64,000 nt of DNA from Acidobacteriaceae bacterium (GTDB lineage Bacteria; Acidobacteriota; Terriglobia; Terriglobales; Acidobacteriaceae): positions 125,177 to 189,176 of the forward strand of contig PLBY01000059.1 in NCBI GenBank assembly GCA_003134655.1, in the 5' to 3' direction. Positions within the stretch are counted from its first letter, which is position 1. The number at the start of each line of letters is the position of its first letter. The notes beneath the pieces are model-generated. The model ran no database searches, had not been told where the DNA came from, and saw nothing but the letters and a program-made list of their open reading frames with translations. This document shows, piece by piece, positions 55,266-64,000 of this stretch. The translations under genes and the position numbers were made by a program.

Positions 55266-57140
55266 TTAGGAGCTACTAGCCGGCAGCTCGACCTTCACCG
55301 CATCCCGCTTCCCGCGCAGCAACCCGACGACTTCCTCATAAAGCTTCTTCCGTGTCTCAGAACGCTCATAGGCGCGAGTGATGTAACGCACGGTCACTTG
55401 CACGCCCGATCCGCTCGGCCGCACATTGATGGCGGGCTTCGCCGAGATCGATTGCACCCGGTAGCGCGTCGTCGTATGCGACCATTCCAGTTCCGCCTTG
55501 CGCGCATTCGCCTCGGTCTCTTTTTCGACCATCTTCTGGAGTGCGTCGATGAGGGCGTAGGGATCCTGGTCGCTGGGAATGGTCAGCTCCAGTTCGTCCC
55601 ACATCCACTGGCCCGAGGTTGTGAAGTTGAAGAAGTGTCCTTCAATCGCGAACGTATTCACGAATGAGACTCTCCGGCCGGTAGGATGTCCGGCGTCCGT
55701 CCAATTCCCGGTCTCAAGCAGGATCGTCTTCAACAGTCCCACTTCGATCACCTCGCCTGCAACGCCGTTGATCTCGACCCAGTCGCCCACGCGTAGCCCG
55801 TTCCGGCCCATCAGCACGAACCATCCGAAGAATCCGACGATGAAATCCTTCATCGCAACCGTGAGTCCGGCACCCGCCAGCCCCAGCACGGTCGTCACCT
55901 GGTTGGGCATGCCAAAAATCAGAAACGCAATCAGGATCGCGCCCACGGCCTGCGCCGCAAATTTCGCCACGGCCCGCAGCGTGTCGATGCGCTTGTTTTC
56001 CGCCGTCATTCCTGTGAACAGGCGTTCAATCAGTCGACCCGCCAGATACACCGCGACCAGAACCAGCAAAATCCACAGGAGTGATTCGATCATGCGGTGC
56101 AGCGCCGCCCGATCGCGGCTCTCCAGCAATACCAGCCAGTTCGAATAGATGTCGCTCAGTTCCTGCTCGTCCTGGATTCGTCTTCCCAGATCCGCCAGAT
56201 TCTTCTGGTCCGACGTGTACTGCTTCAGGGAGTCAAGTGTGGCCTGTGCTGTCGCTTTCGAGGCTTCCCGGCTGGCGCCGCTGCTGCCTTGGGAGAATCC
56301 CTTCGCTTGCTCCTTGGCCGCCTCCCGGCTTTCTTTTTCCTTTCCGACCTTCCCGCTCAGGGTTACATGCCGCAGCGCCAGACGCTGTTGTTTGGTAGTT
56401 GCTTCACCGCGGGCTGTCTCCAGTTGCGCTTTCTTGTCGCGCAGGGCCTGCCACGCGCGGAAGACACTCAGCAGAGTGTGGGCCTGGTAGTCTTGCTCGT
56501 ACGGGCTCGCGGCTGAGCCCGCGGTCGCTCGCGGAAGTTGATCGCTCGCGTCATGTTCCGCTTTCAGGCGTTTGATCTTGGCCTGCGGATCGCCGCCCGA
56601 CTGCTCCAGATCCTCGGCGGCATCGTCCAACTCGTCTTGATCGAGATCCATCTGCGCTTTGGCGACATCGATCTGATCCTGCAGGTTGTCCTTCTGTGAT
56701 TCCGGAGCGGCGGCTAGCTTGCGCGTCAGCAGCGCGAGCCCTTCCTGATCGTCTTTGACCGCTTGGGCGGCCTTTTCCTTCCGCATTGCCAGTTGTTTGG
56801 ACTCCGGCGAGAGCGGAGGAGGATTTTCTTCGGCCGTACGCAGTGAGTCAAAAAATGCCAGGTCCACTTCGTGGTCGCCGACTTTTTCCGCTTCATGCGC
56901 CAGCGTCGCTTCTTCGTGTGTGCCCGCGAGTGCCGTCATTCGCTTGGCGGTTTGCAGGGGACGCTGGTCCACCAGGGGATGCTGCGCAGCGGCTGTTTTC
57001 CGTCCCAGGAACGTTTTGGTCCCCGTGGTGGGTGCGTCTTCGTTCGCCGCCGGCAGTTCCCGCGTCCACACGATGCCCACAATGGCCGCGACCACCAGCA
57101 CAAGCAACGCGATCCCGGTAATCCATTGCCGAATCTTCAT
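55266..57140 (-). CDS. MscS-family mechanosensitive channel with long coiled-coil N-terminus
   Basis: The 624-residue protein has a signal/anchor helix (about 8-25), a long charged helical region (about 90-340) likely forming a coiled coil, two or three transmembrane helices (about 355-375, 395-415, 420-445) and the MscS domain: GLAGAGLTVAMKDFIVGFFG pore helix, RVGDWVEINGVAGEV beta domain and a C-terminal alpha-beta part. Such channels release solutes under osmotic downshock. The periplasmic extension may sense envelope state. Confidence 0.88.
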   Translation of the reverse strand: MKIRQWITGIALLVLVVAAIVGIVWTRELPAANEDAPTTGTKTFLGRKTAAAQHPLVDQRPLQTAKRMTALAGTHEEATLAHEAEKVGDHEVDLAFFDSLRTAEENPPPLSPESKQLAMRKEKAAQAVKDDQEGLALLTRKLAAAPESQKDNLQDQIDVAKAQMDLDQDELDDAAEDLEQSGGDPQAKIKRLKAEHDASDQLPRATAGSAASPYEQDYQAHTLLSVFRAWQALRDKKAQLETARGEATTKQQRLALRHVTLSGKVGKEKESREAAKEQAKGFSQGSSGASREASKATAQATLDSLKQYTSDQKNLADLGRRIQDEQELSDIYSNWLVLLESRDRAALHRMIESLLWILLVLVAVYLAGRLIERLFTGMTAENKRIDTLRAVAKFAAQAVGAILIAFLIFGMPNQVTTVLGLAGAGLTVAMKDFIVGFFGWFVLMGRNGLRVGDWVEINGVAGEVIEVGLLKTILLETGNWTDAGHPTGRRVSFVNTFAIEGHFFNFTTSGQWMWDELELTIPSDQDPYALIDALQKMVEKETEANARKAELEWSHTTTRYRVQSISAKPAINVRPSGSGVQVTVRYITRAYERSETRKKLYEEVVGLLRGKRDAVKVELPASSS

Positions 57141-57315
57141 AGAGATTCCAAAATCACTTGCTGTCTCACTGTAGCAAGAAACCCCTCCTGCACGCGATGT
57201 TCACCGGTCCTAGTGATTCCGGCGCGGGACCAGGGGCCGGCTGCCTTGCGTCCGGAATATGGCGCGCACGTTCGTAATCTGCACCCGGCAAATTCACCCC
57301 CGTAGAATCGTCTGA

Positions 57316-57882
57316 GTGCGCATGCTCGAATATCTCCAATCGATTCTCGACGAACCGCATTTCGACGAACCATGGAAGCCCGTCTCCCGCCCCGCGCTCG
57401 TGGCGTGGCTCATCTTTTATGTGGCGTTCCTGGCCTACGCCTTCTCGGCTCATGGCGGTTATCTCTTCATCGATAACGCCAACCTGATCGTGCACGAAGG
57501 CGGACACAATCTGTTCGGATGGTTCGGTCCGACGCTCGGCCTTTGGGGAGGCACGCTGCTGCAGTGGCTAGTCCCATTTCTGCTGGCCGCCTACTTCTTC
57601 ACCGAGCGCCAGACCACCGGCTTCGTCTTCTGCCTGTTCTTCTTCTTCGAAAATTGGCTCTACACCGCAACCTACATGGCCGACGCCCGAGCGCAGGTGC
57701 TGCCGCTGGTCACGACTGGTGATCCAGACTTTGTAGAGCATGACTTCCACGCGATCTTCTCCAGCCTCGGCGTCCTCGATCACGACACCCAGATCGCGAG
57801 CGTAGTGCGCGTGCTAGGCTGGTTGGGGATGATATTGACTACCGCATGGCTGGCAAGTAAAGCTAGAAACGTGAAAGCGTAG
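57316..57882 (+). CDS. Integral membrane protein with HEGGH zinc-site motif (M50-like)
   Basis: The 188-residue protein has four or five hydrophobic segments and the HExxH-type motif H60-E61-G-G-H64 at the start of a membrane helix (LIVHEGGHNLFGWFGP), as in intramembrane metalloproteases of the M50/site-2 group. A clear third ligand was not identified; Asp/His residues near the C-terminal part (EHDFH) are candidates. The GTG start could be replaced by ATG 57322. The TAG stop belongs to the family A repeat. Confidence 0.7.
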   Translation: MRMLEYLQSILDEPHFDEPWKPVSRPALVAWLIFYVAFLAYAFSAHGGYLFIDNANLIVHEGGHNLFGWFGPTLGLWGGTLLQWLVPFLLAAYFFTERQTTGFVFCLFFFFENWLYTATYMADARAQVLPLVTTGDPDFVEHDFHAIFSSLGVLDHDTQIASVVRVLGWLGMILTTAWLASKARNVKA

Positions 57883-57930
57883 CGCTGGCGTCCCGCCGGC
57901 TGTCGCGAGGCCATCTTGGCCTCGCACTCG
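57879..57930. repeat. Palindromic repeat, family A (copy 4)
   Basis: GTAGCGCTGGCGTCCCGCCG then CTGTCGCGAGGCCATCTTGG and CCTCGC: the first arm is slightly degenerate, the second (GCGAGGCCA-TCT-TGGCCTCGC) is a perfect palindrome. Bases 57880-57882 are the TAG stop of the HEGGH membrane protein gene. Confidence 0.75.
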
Positions 57931-57954
57931 CGAGCGATACAAATGTCGGAATCC

Positions 57955-59031
<1,077 letters not shown>

Positions 59032-59070
59032 TTGGGATGTCCGCTAGTGTAGCAAAGGCTTTCGAATCTT

Positions 59071-59166
59071 AACCACAGAGGACTCAGAGGACACAGAGGA
59101 AGCAAGGAGACCGGGATCTGCAATTGCACGTCGTGCTTCTCTGTGTCCTCCGTGTCCTCTGTGGTT
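59071..59166. repeat. 96-base inverted-repeat element between divergent genes
   Basis: AACCACAGAGGACTCAGAGG... and its near-complement ...GTGTCCTCTGTGGTT form arms of about 31 bases with few mismatches, around a 33-base loop. It fills the promoter region shared by the PD40 and SnoaL-like genes. A related degenerate sequence (CACCGCGAAGTTCACAAAGC) lies at about 50540. It looks like a miniature repeat element. Confidence 0.65.
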
Positions 59167-59214
59167 TTTCGGTTCTGCGGCGTAGAATGGCGGCGTCATC
59201 CGTCGGAGGCTCGC

Positions 59215-59697
59215 ATGAAATCGTTTCTTCCAATTCTCGTTGTCGCCTTGCTGCTCGTGATCATTGCGCTGCCGATCGCCCGTCCCACTGTTTCGGCCTC
59301 TCCGAAAGCCACGCCGGAGATGTTGAAGCAACTCGAAGGCGAATTCATGAAAGCCGCTGCCGACAAAGGCTCTCAGGGATACATGTCGTACTACGCCGAC
59401 GACTCCGTCGAAGTTCCCAACGGCGCGCCCTTGATCCAGGGCAAAGCTGAGATCGCCAAAGGCATGGGATTCCTCGACGACAAGAACAACCGCCTCCTCT
59501 GGACCCCAGTCGGTGCCGACATCTCCGCTTCCGGCGATCTCGGCTACACCTACGGCACCTTCGAGTTCCACGCGAAAGATAAAGACGGCAAGCCGGTCGT
59601 GCAGTACGGCAAGTACACCAGCATCTGGAAGCAGCAGAAAGACGGAAGCTGGAAAGTCGTCCTCGATATGGGAAACGCGAGCCCGGAACCGAAGTAG
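59215..59697 (+). CDS. Exported SnoaL/DUF4440-like protein
   Basis: The 160-residue protein has a hydrophobic signal segment (about 5-25, cut near VSA), then an NTF2/SnoaL fold with the usual helix (EMLKQLEGEFMKAAADKG), YYADDSVEVPNG, IQGKAEIAKG and the final strands YTSIWKQQKDGSWKVVLDMG. Relatives include ketosteroid isomerase-like enzymes and binding proteins; the substrate is unknown. It ends 16 bases before the convergent uvrC gene. Confidence 0.82.
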   Translation: MKSFLPILVVALLLVIIALPIARPTVSASPKATPEMLKQLEGEFMKAAADKGSQGYMSYYADDSVEVPNGAPLIQGKAEIAKGMGFLDDKNNRLLWTPVGADISASGDLGYTYGTFEFHAKDKDGKPVVQYGKYTSIWKQQKDGSWKVVLDMGNASPEPK

Positions 59698-59713
59698 CCG
59701 CGAACGGACTCAA

Positions 59714-61714
59714 CTATTTCTGGAAGTGATTCTTGATCGCCTCGGCCTGCGTTCGAGTGACCACCGCCGACAGCGCCGCCGGATCCGCCTGCTTTACCGC
59801 CTGCACGCTGCCAAAGTGTTCCAGCAGCCTCCGCGTCGTGCTCGCCCCCACGCCGGGGATCTCCAGCAGTTCGGTGGAACGGTCGCGCATCTGCCGCCGT
59901 TTGCGATGGAACGTCACGGCAAAGCGGTGCGCCTCATCGCGAATCAATTGAATCAGGTGCAGCACGGGCGAGTGATGGTCGAGCGCAACCGGGTCCTTCT
60001 CCTGCCCGTAGACGTACAGAATCTCCTCACGCTTGGCGATGGCGGCCAGCGGCTGGTTGATGATCTCCAGCGCATCCAGTGCCTCCGCAGCCGCGTGTAA
60101 CTGTCCGAGGCCGCCGTCGATCAGCACCAGGCTGGGCATCGGCTTCTTTTCTTCCTGCAGACGCTTGTACCGCCGCCCCACCACCTCGCGCATTGACGCG
60201 AAATCGTCCACGCCTTCCACGCTGCGGATGATGAACTTGCGGTAGTCCGACTTCTTCATCTTCCCGTCTTCCCATACCACCATCGACGCGACGGTTTCCG
60301 CGCCCTGAATGTGCGAGATGTCGAAGCATTCGATCCGCTTCGGCAGTTCCGGCAGGCTGAGCACTTCCTGCAATTCTTCTCGAATCTTCTGCGCGTTCGG
60401 CTTAAGCACGCGAAACCGCTGATCGTAAGACTGCTTCGCATTGTTTCCCGCGAGATCGATTAGCGACCGCTTGTCGCCCCGCTGGGGCACAAGAATGTGC
60501 ACACGTGTGGCCCGGGCGCCCTCGCCCGCGTTCTGCTCAGAGAGCAAGTCTTCCAATGCTTCACGATCTTCAAAATCGACCGGAACATCAAGGTTCCGCG
60601 GAACATAAGGTTGCCCGATATAAAGCTGCTTCAGCAGCGCCGAGAAAAATTCCCCGGGATGAAAGTCCGCACCAATCGCCTTGTCATCCTGAGGCCCGCG
60701 TAGTTTGCGGGCCGAAGAGCCCGCCCTGAGCTCGTCGAAGGAATCTATGGACTCGCCGGCACCCTCGGCGCTGTCGGGGGGTTGCATAGATCCTTCGCTT
60801 TGCTCAGGATGACAAGCCGCAGGAGCACGTACAGCGTCAGCTTCCAGAAACTCTGGCAACTCCTCCCAGAAAAACTCCCGCCGGTCCACCATCTTCCCGC
60901 CCCGCATGTGAAACAAATTCACCGCCAGCATGCCATTCTCGTAGTGATAGCCAAAAACATCCGCATCATCGCCTTCCGCCGCGGCCAGGCGCTGCCGTTC
61001 CTGCAACTGCTCGACGGTCGAAATCAAGTCGCGATACCGCGCCGCCCGCTCGTACTCCTGCTCCGCCGCGGCCTGGTCCATTCGCCCATGCAGCGAACGG
61101 CTCAAGTCCGTCGGCCGTCCTTCCAGAAACAATTTCACATCGCGCACCGCCTCCTGGTAGACCTCCGGCGTGGTCAAATCCTGCACGCACGGTCCCAGGC
61201 AGCGCTTGATGTAATACTGCAAACACGGCCGCGGATGAAATCGCGTCAGGTCCACCTTGCATGAAGGAATCAGAAAATTGCGGTGGATCAGATCGACAAT
61301 TCGGTACGCCAGATTGGCTGGGAAGTAGGGACCGTAATAAGCGCTGCCGTCCTTGCGCAGCCGCCGCGTGACGTAGACCCGCGGCCAGCGCTCCCCCAGA
61401 GTGAGTTTCACGTAAGGGTAGGTCTTGTCATCCCGCAGCAGGATGTTGAACCGCGGCTTCCGCTGCTTGATCAGATTATTCTCGAGCGCCAGCGCCTCTT
61501 TGTTGTTGGCGACGACGATGTAGTCGACGTCAACCGCCTCGCGCACCAGCGTCCCGGTCTTGGCGTCTTCCCATCGGCCTTCATGAAAGTAGCTGGCCAC
61601 GCGGCTGCGCAGGTTCTTCGCCTTCCCCACGTAGATCACGTCGCCCTCGGCGTTTTTGTACAGATACACACCGGGCTCGGTGGGAATCGTACGAATTTTC
61701 GCCTGCAGGTCCAT
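59714..61714 (-). CDS. uvrC: Excinuclease ABC subunit C with in-frame repeat insertion
   Basis: The 666-residue protein has an N-terminal GIY-YIG nuclease (PGVYLYKNAEGDVIYVGKAK), a Cys-rich segment (PCLQYYIKRCLGPCV), a UVR motif near 205-240, an RNase-H-like nuclease (RIECFDISHIQG, VLIDGGLGQLHAA) and a C-terminal HhH pair. It makes the 3' and 5' incisions in UvrAB-marked DNA. It is longer than typical (~600) because residues about 301-345 (ACHPEQSEG...GPQDDK) are the translation of a dispersed palindromic repeat inserted in frame between the UVR and RNase-H domains. The flanks (EELPEFLEAD and GADFHPGEFF) look intact, so activity is plausible. Confidence 0.93.
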   Translation of the reverse strand: MDLQAKIRTIPTEPGVYLYKNAEGDVIYVGKAKNLRSRVASYFHEGRWEDAKTGTLVREAVDVDYIVVANNKEALALENNLIKQRKPRFNILLRDDKTYPYVKLTLGERWPRVYVTRRLRKDGSAYYGPYFPANLAYRIVDLIHRNFLIPSCKVDLTRFHPRPCLQYYIKRCLGPCVQDLTTPEVYQEAVRDVKLFLEGRPTDLSRSLHGRMDQAAAEQEYERAARYRDLISTVEQLQERQRLAAAEGDDADVFGYHYENGMLAVNLFHMRGGKMVDRREFFWEELPEFLEADAVRAPAACHPEQSEGSMQPPDSAEGAGESIDSFDELRAGSSARKLRGPQDDKAIGADFHPGEFFSALLKQLYIGQPYVPRNLDVPVDFEDREALEDLLSEQNAGEGARATRVHILVPQRGDKRSLIDLAGNNAKQSYDQRFRVLKPNAQKIREELQEVLSLPELPKRIECFDISHIQGAETVASMVVWEDGKMKKSDYRKFIIRSVEGVDDFASMREVVGRRYKRLQEEKKPMPSLVLIDGGLGQLHAAAEALDALEIINQPLAAIAKREEILYVYGQEKDPVALDHHSPVLHLIQLIRDEAHRFAVTFHRKRRQMRDRSTELLEIPGVGASTTRRLLEHFGSVQAVKQADPAALSAVVTRTQAEAIKNHFQK
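60680..60816. repeat. 137-base repeat with 14-base terminal inverted repeats inside uvrC
   Basis: The ends are CTTGTCATCCTGAG (60680-60693) and its exact inverse complement CTCAGGATGACAAG (60803-60816). The interior has further inverted segments (GAAGGAATCTATG and CATAGATCCTTC). The peptide it encodes (CHPEQSEGS ... QDDK) is the kind of translation seen when this type of widespread intergenic palindrome is read as protein. It is silent with respect to frame, so uvrC remains open. Confidence 0.85.
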
Positions 61715-61774
61715 GGCGTGAGCGATCTATTCTATTGGATGGGCAGAGGCGGCACTGTGTTACAAAAAGGACAG

Positions 61775-62818
61775 ATGAGTCCAACGTTCGTTATTGGTGT
61801 GTTCTTCCGTAGAAATGTGGCCGTTGCTGTTTTCGCGGGGATGTTCCTGGCTTCCATTGCAGGGTCTGCCCAGAGCACCACGCCCGCGCCCCCAAGCCAG
61901 TCCACTGAGCCCCAGATCACGAAATCTCCAGAGGGCAAGCAAGAGGAAGCCGCAAGGGCCGCATCGCGAGCCACGGCCCGCCATTTCGACCGCGTGTTGA
62001 TCATCGTTCTCGAAAACGTGGATTATGAAGTCGCCAGCAAGGACAAGAGCTTCATGGATCTAGCCGCGGGGGGCGCCAGCTTTACCAACTTCCACGCGTT
62101 GTTCCATCCCTCGTATCCGAATTACCTGGCCATGGTCGCGGGAACGGACTATGGCATTCATCATCGCGGACGCCTTCTGGCCGACAACCAGGTGAACCTT
62201 CCCGCGGACGCGGCCCACCAGACCATCGCCGATCGCCTGATCGCCGCCGGCCTCGACTTCAAGCAGTACGCGGAGGAACTTCCCGATAGCCCGTGTCCCT
62301 GGAATTTCTCCGCGCAACATGTGGCCGATAAACGTGGCAACTACGTACGCCGCCACGTGCCGTTTCTCAGTTTTCGCGAGATACAAGCGAAGTATTGCGA
62401 TCGCGTCATTCGCGTCGACTCCAGCAAGTCTGACAACTTCTTCGTGCAGGACGCGCGCAAGGGTCTGGTTGCCTATTCGTTCTACTCTCCCAACATGAAC
62501 CATGACGGACACGACACCAATTCCCAAACCGCCGGCACGTGGGTCAAAAAGTTCTTGGATGAAACCTTCCCGGAAAAGCTGCGTCAGGGAACGCTGGTCG
62601 TAGTGACCTTCGATGAATCGGGCGGAAATGCCGACAACCGCATCTTCACTCTGTTGCTCGGGGACATGGTGAAGCCCGCAAACTTGCAGGATCCCAACGC
62701 GCTTGCCCGGCCCTACACGCATTACAGCGTCCTGCGTACGATTGAAGACAATTTTGGACTCCCGCCCCTGACCGCCAACGACCGCGACGCCTCGCCGATT
62801 ACTGACATCTGGAAGTGA
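61775..62818 (+). CDS. Exported phosphoesterase (acid phosphatase / phospholipase C family)
   Basis: The 347-residue protein has a signal peptide (cut near AGSAQ), a Pro/Ser/Glu-rich spacer, then the PF04185 domain: VLIIVLENVDY, the nucleophile region HPSYPNYLAMVAGT, VAYSFYSPNMNHDGHD and VVVTFDESGGNADNR, ending HYSVLRTIEDNFGLP. It hydrolyses phosphomonoesters or phospholipids outside the inner membrane. ATG 61775 has AAAAAGGA seven bases before it; an in-frame extension to 61283 runs antisense through uvrC and is rejected. Confidence 0.87.
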   Translation: MSPTFVIGVFFRRNVAVAVFAGMFLASIAGSAQSTTPAPPSQSTEPQITKSPEGKQEEAARAASRATARHFDRVLIIVLENVDYEVASKDKSFMDLAAGGASFTNFHALFHPSYPNYLAMVAGTDYGIHHRGRLLADNQVNLPADAAHQTIADRLIAAGLDFKQYAEELPDSPCPWNFSAQHVADKRGNYVRRHVPFLSFREIQAKYCDRVIRVDSSKSDNFFVQDARKGLVAYSFYSPNMNHDGHDTNSQTAGTWVKKFLDETFPEKLRQGTLVVVTFDESGGNADNRIFTLLLGDMVKPANLQDPNALARPYTHYSVLRTIEDNFGLPPLTANDRDASPITDIWK

Positions 62819-63144
62819 CGGGGAAGGCATGACGGCACGATTTGGCCACTAATCTGAGCCGAACCATATAAAATTTCCACTCCGTGTGTGCGCTTTGCGT
62901 TCCGCCGGACGTGGTAAGGCGGTCCGCCCCCGTATTATTTTGCTGCAAGCCATTGAAACGTATATACTTACCGCGAAGGTTCCGGGTGCAGAACACTGGC
63001 ATCTGCCGTGCAAAAGCACAAGCGGAACTTGTAAGCGATATCGAGTTACTCCCAGGGCCTTAAAGATTTGGAAATACGACGCACGGGGCAACCCGGAAAG
63101 CGCCACAAGATACATACAAGATCGAAACCAAGGAGCCTTACCCT
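62819..63144. other. 326-base leader/promoter region of the OmpA-family gene
   Basis: No gene. It holds a candidate sigma-70 promoter at 62940-62968 and a long 5' leader, ending with AAGGAG nine bases before the ATG at 63145. The leader of about 170 bases is long enough for regulation by RNA structure or a small RNA, as for many outer-membrane protein genes, but I saw no specific riboswitch. Confidence 0.5.
62940..62968 (+). promoter_or_regulatory. Candidate sigma-70 promoter of the OmpA-family gene
   Basis: TTGCTG (62940-62945) and TATACT (62963-62968) are separated by exactly 17 bases. The -10 matches the consensus in five of six positions; the -35 is weaker. Transcription would begin near 62975. 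Confidence 0.4.
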
Positions 63145-63888
63145 ATGAACCGCACTTCGTTAGTGATTTGCCTGGCAGCCAGCATGGTAGCCACCGTCGG
63201 TTGCGCCAGCAAGAACTACGTGAAACAGCAGACGACGCCGCTTATCAACAAGACCAACGAACTCGACGATCTGAGCGCGAAGAACAGCAAGGACATCAAG
63301 GACGTTGACGCGCGCGCTCAGGCCGGCATCCAGGCCGTGAACGCCAAAACCGACCAGGTCGAGCAGAAGGCGCAGACTGCCGGACAGACCGCAGCCTCGG
63401 CCCAGCAGATGGCCGATGCCGCCAACGGTCGCGTGGGCGTGCTGACCAACACCGTCGCCAACCTCGACAACTATCACGCCGTCGCCGAGACCTCCGTGAA
63501 GTTCGGCTTCAACAAAGACAACCTGACGCCCAAGGCGCAGGAAGCGCTCGACCAACTCGCGGCCAGCATCACCGCGACCAAGGGCTACATCATCGCGCTC
63601 GAAGGTGGCACGGATTCCGTAGGCCCGGCCGACTACAACTACGACCTCAGCCAGCGCCGCGCCAACGCGGTGATCCAGTACCTGGCCACCAAGTACAACG
63701 TGCCCGCGCACAAGATCTACGTGATCGGACTCGGCAAGGATAAGCCCGTGGAGACGAACAAAACCTCCAACGGCCGCGCCGACAACCGCCGCGTTGATGT
63801 GCGCCTGATGACCAACACCGTGGGCGACAGCACCAAGCCGGCCGCTGCGCCAGCCACGACGGGCCAGAACAATCCGTCGTCGATGTAA
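63145..63888 (+). CDS. OmpA-family peptidoglycan-associated lipoprotein-like protein
   Basis: The 247-residue protein has a lipoprotein-like signal ending in ATVGC20, a helical Ala/Lys/Asp-rich region (about 25-105, probably a coiled coil with KTDQVEQKAQTAGQTAASA) and a C-terminal OmpA/Pal domain (about 115-225) with FGFNKDNLTPKAQEALDQLA, SQRRANAVIQYL and the peptidoglycan-binding NGRADNRRVDVRL. It should link the outer membrane to the cell wall. It has a good ribosome-binding site and a strong terminator. Confidence 0.92.
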   Translation: MNRTSLVICLAASMVATVGCASKNYVKQQTTPLINKTNELDDLSAKNSKDIKDVDARAQAGIQAVNAKTDQVEQKAQTAGQTAASAQQMADAANGRVGVLTNTVANLDNYHAVAETSVKFGFNKDNLTPKAQEALDQLAASITATKGYIIALEGGTDSVGPADYNYDLSQRRANAVIQYLATKYNVPAHKIYVIGLGKDKPVETNKTSNGRADNRRVDVRLMTNTVGDSTKPAAAPATTGQNNPSSM

Positions 63889-63927
63889 CGAAAAAGTTTA
63901 CCCTCCTCCCCGGAGGACTTCGCCAAC

Positions 63928-63969
63928 CAGGCCGCTCAAAGCCTCCCCCTGAGCGGCCTGCTTTTTTTC
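63928..63969 (+). terminator. Strong intrinsic terminator of the OmpA-family gene
   Basis: CAGGCCGCTCA (63928-63938) pairs perfectly with TGAGCGGCCTG (63950-63960), followed by C and seven T residues. It lies 40 bases after the stop codon. Confidence 0.9.
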
Positions 63970-64000
63970 TCCTCACCTCTTGGCGTCGGACAATGGCTTG

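Noticed and set aside
61283..61774. N-terminal extension of the exported phosphoesterase
   Set aside because: It runs antisense through uvrC, and a signal peptide with a good ribosome-binding site starts at 61775.

Overview
This 64 kb window looks like a piece of a GC-rich Gram-negative chromosome, most likely from the Acidobacteriota (Terriglobia, Koribacter-like). The pointers are a GloVer-repeat extracellular protein, FecR/DUF6600-like and PD40 exported proteins, a bacterial tricorn protease homologue, GT87/GT39-like membrane glycosyltransferases, a glycine-rich TonB protein, and many palindromic repeats at gene ends. This assignment is an inference, because no rRNA gene is present. I saw no tRNA or rRNA genes, CRISPR array, prophage or insertion sequence.

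Region by region: (1) 262-10724 is a one-direction lipid cluster: a fatty acyl-CoA reductase fused to a degenerate HAD domain, a thioester-reductase-like SDR, a polysaccharide pyruvyl transferase homologue, two acyl-activating enzymes, an enoyl-CoA hydratase, a stand-alone acyl carrier protein and a diacylglycerol kinase-like lipid kinase. Together they could activate, modify, reduce and phosphorylate a special acyl chain. This is the best candidate for an undescribed pathway. (2) 10762-12525 holds a thioredoxin-like/VKOR disulfide pair and an esterase. (3) 12549-16622 (minus strand) holds two membrane glycosyltransferases and a phosphofructokinase with pyrophosphate-type active-site residues. 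(4) 16861-25584 holds CstA/YbdD peptide or pyruvate uptake, gamma-glutamyltransferase, RuvC, an exported unknown, a GH51 arabinofuranosidase and a FecR-domain protein. (5) 25658-28320 (minus strand) is an operon of a NatAB-like ABC exporter, an ECF sigma factor and a four-helix membrane protein behind an ECF-like promoter. (6) 28531-33575 holds a MEMO-family protein, RsmA, glycogen synthase and DNA polymerase IV. (7) 33770-43278 holds the tricorn homologue, a cNMP/CBS/DUF294 regulator coupled to a DEDDh exonuclease, an alkaline-phosphatase-fold membrane enzyme and a phospholipid methyltransferase-like protein. (8) 43624-55203 holds the GloVer protein, an M48 protease and TonB pair, APC and SSS transporters, a cupin, a GlcNAc-kinase-type ATPase, a helical-repeat protein and an SDR. 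(9) 55266-63888 holds an MscS channel, an HEGGH membrane protein, a PD40 protein, a SnoaL-like protein, UvrC carrying an in-frame repeat insertion, an exported phosphoesterase and an OmpA-family lipoprotein.

The second theme is repeats. At least four copies of one palindromic element sit at gene ends, and three of them supply the TAG stop codon of the gene before them. Related GC-rich palindromes follow glgA, the tricorn gene and other genes. A 137 bp element with 14 bp perfect terminal inverted repeats lies inside uvrC without breaking the frame. These suggest non-autonomous repeat elements that have shaped 3' ends and protein linkers here.
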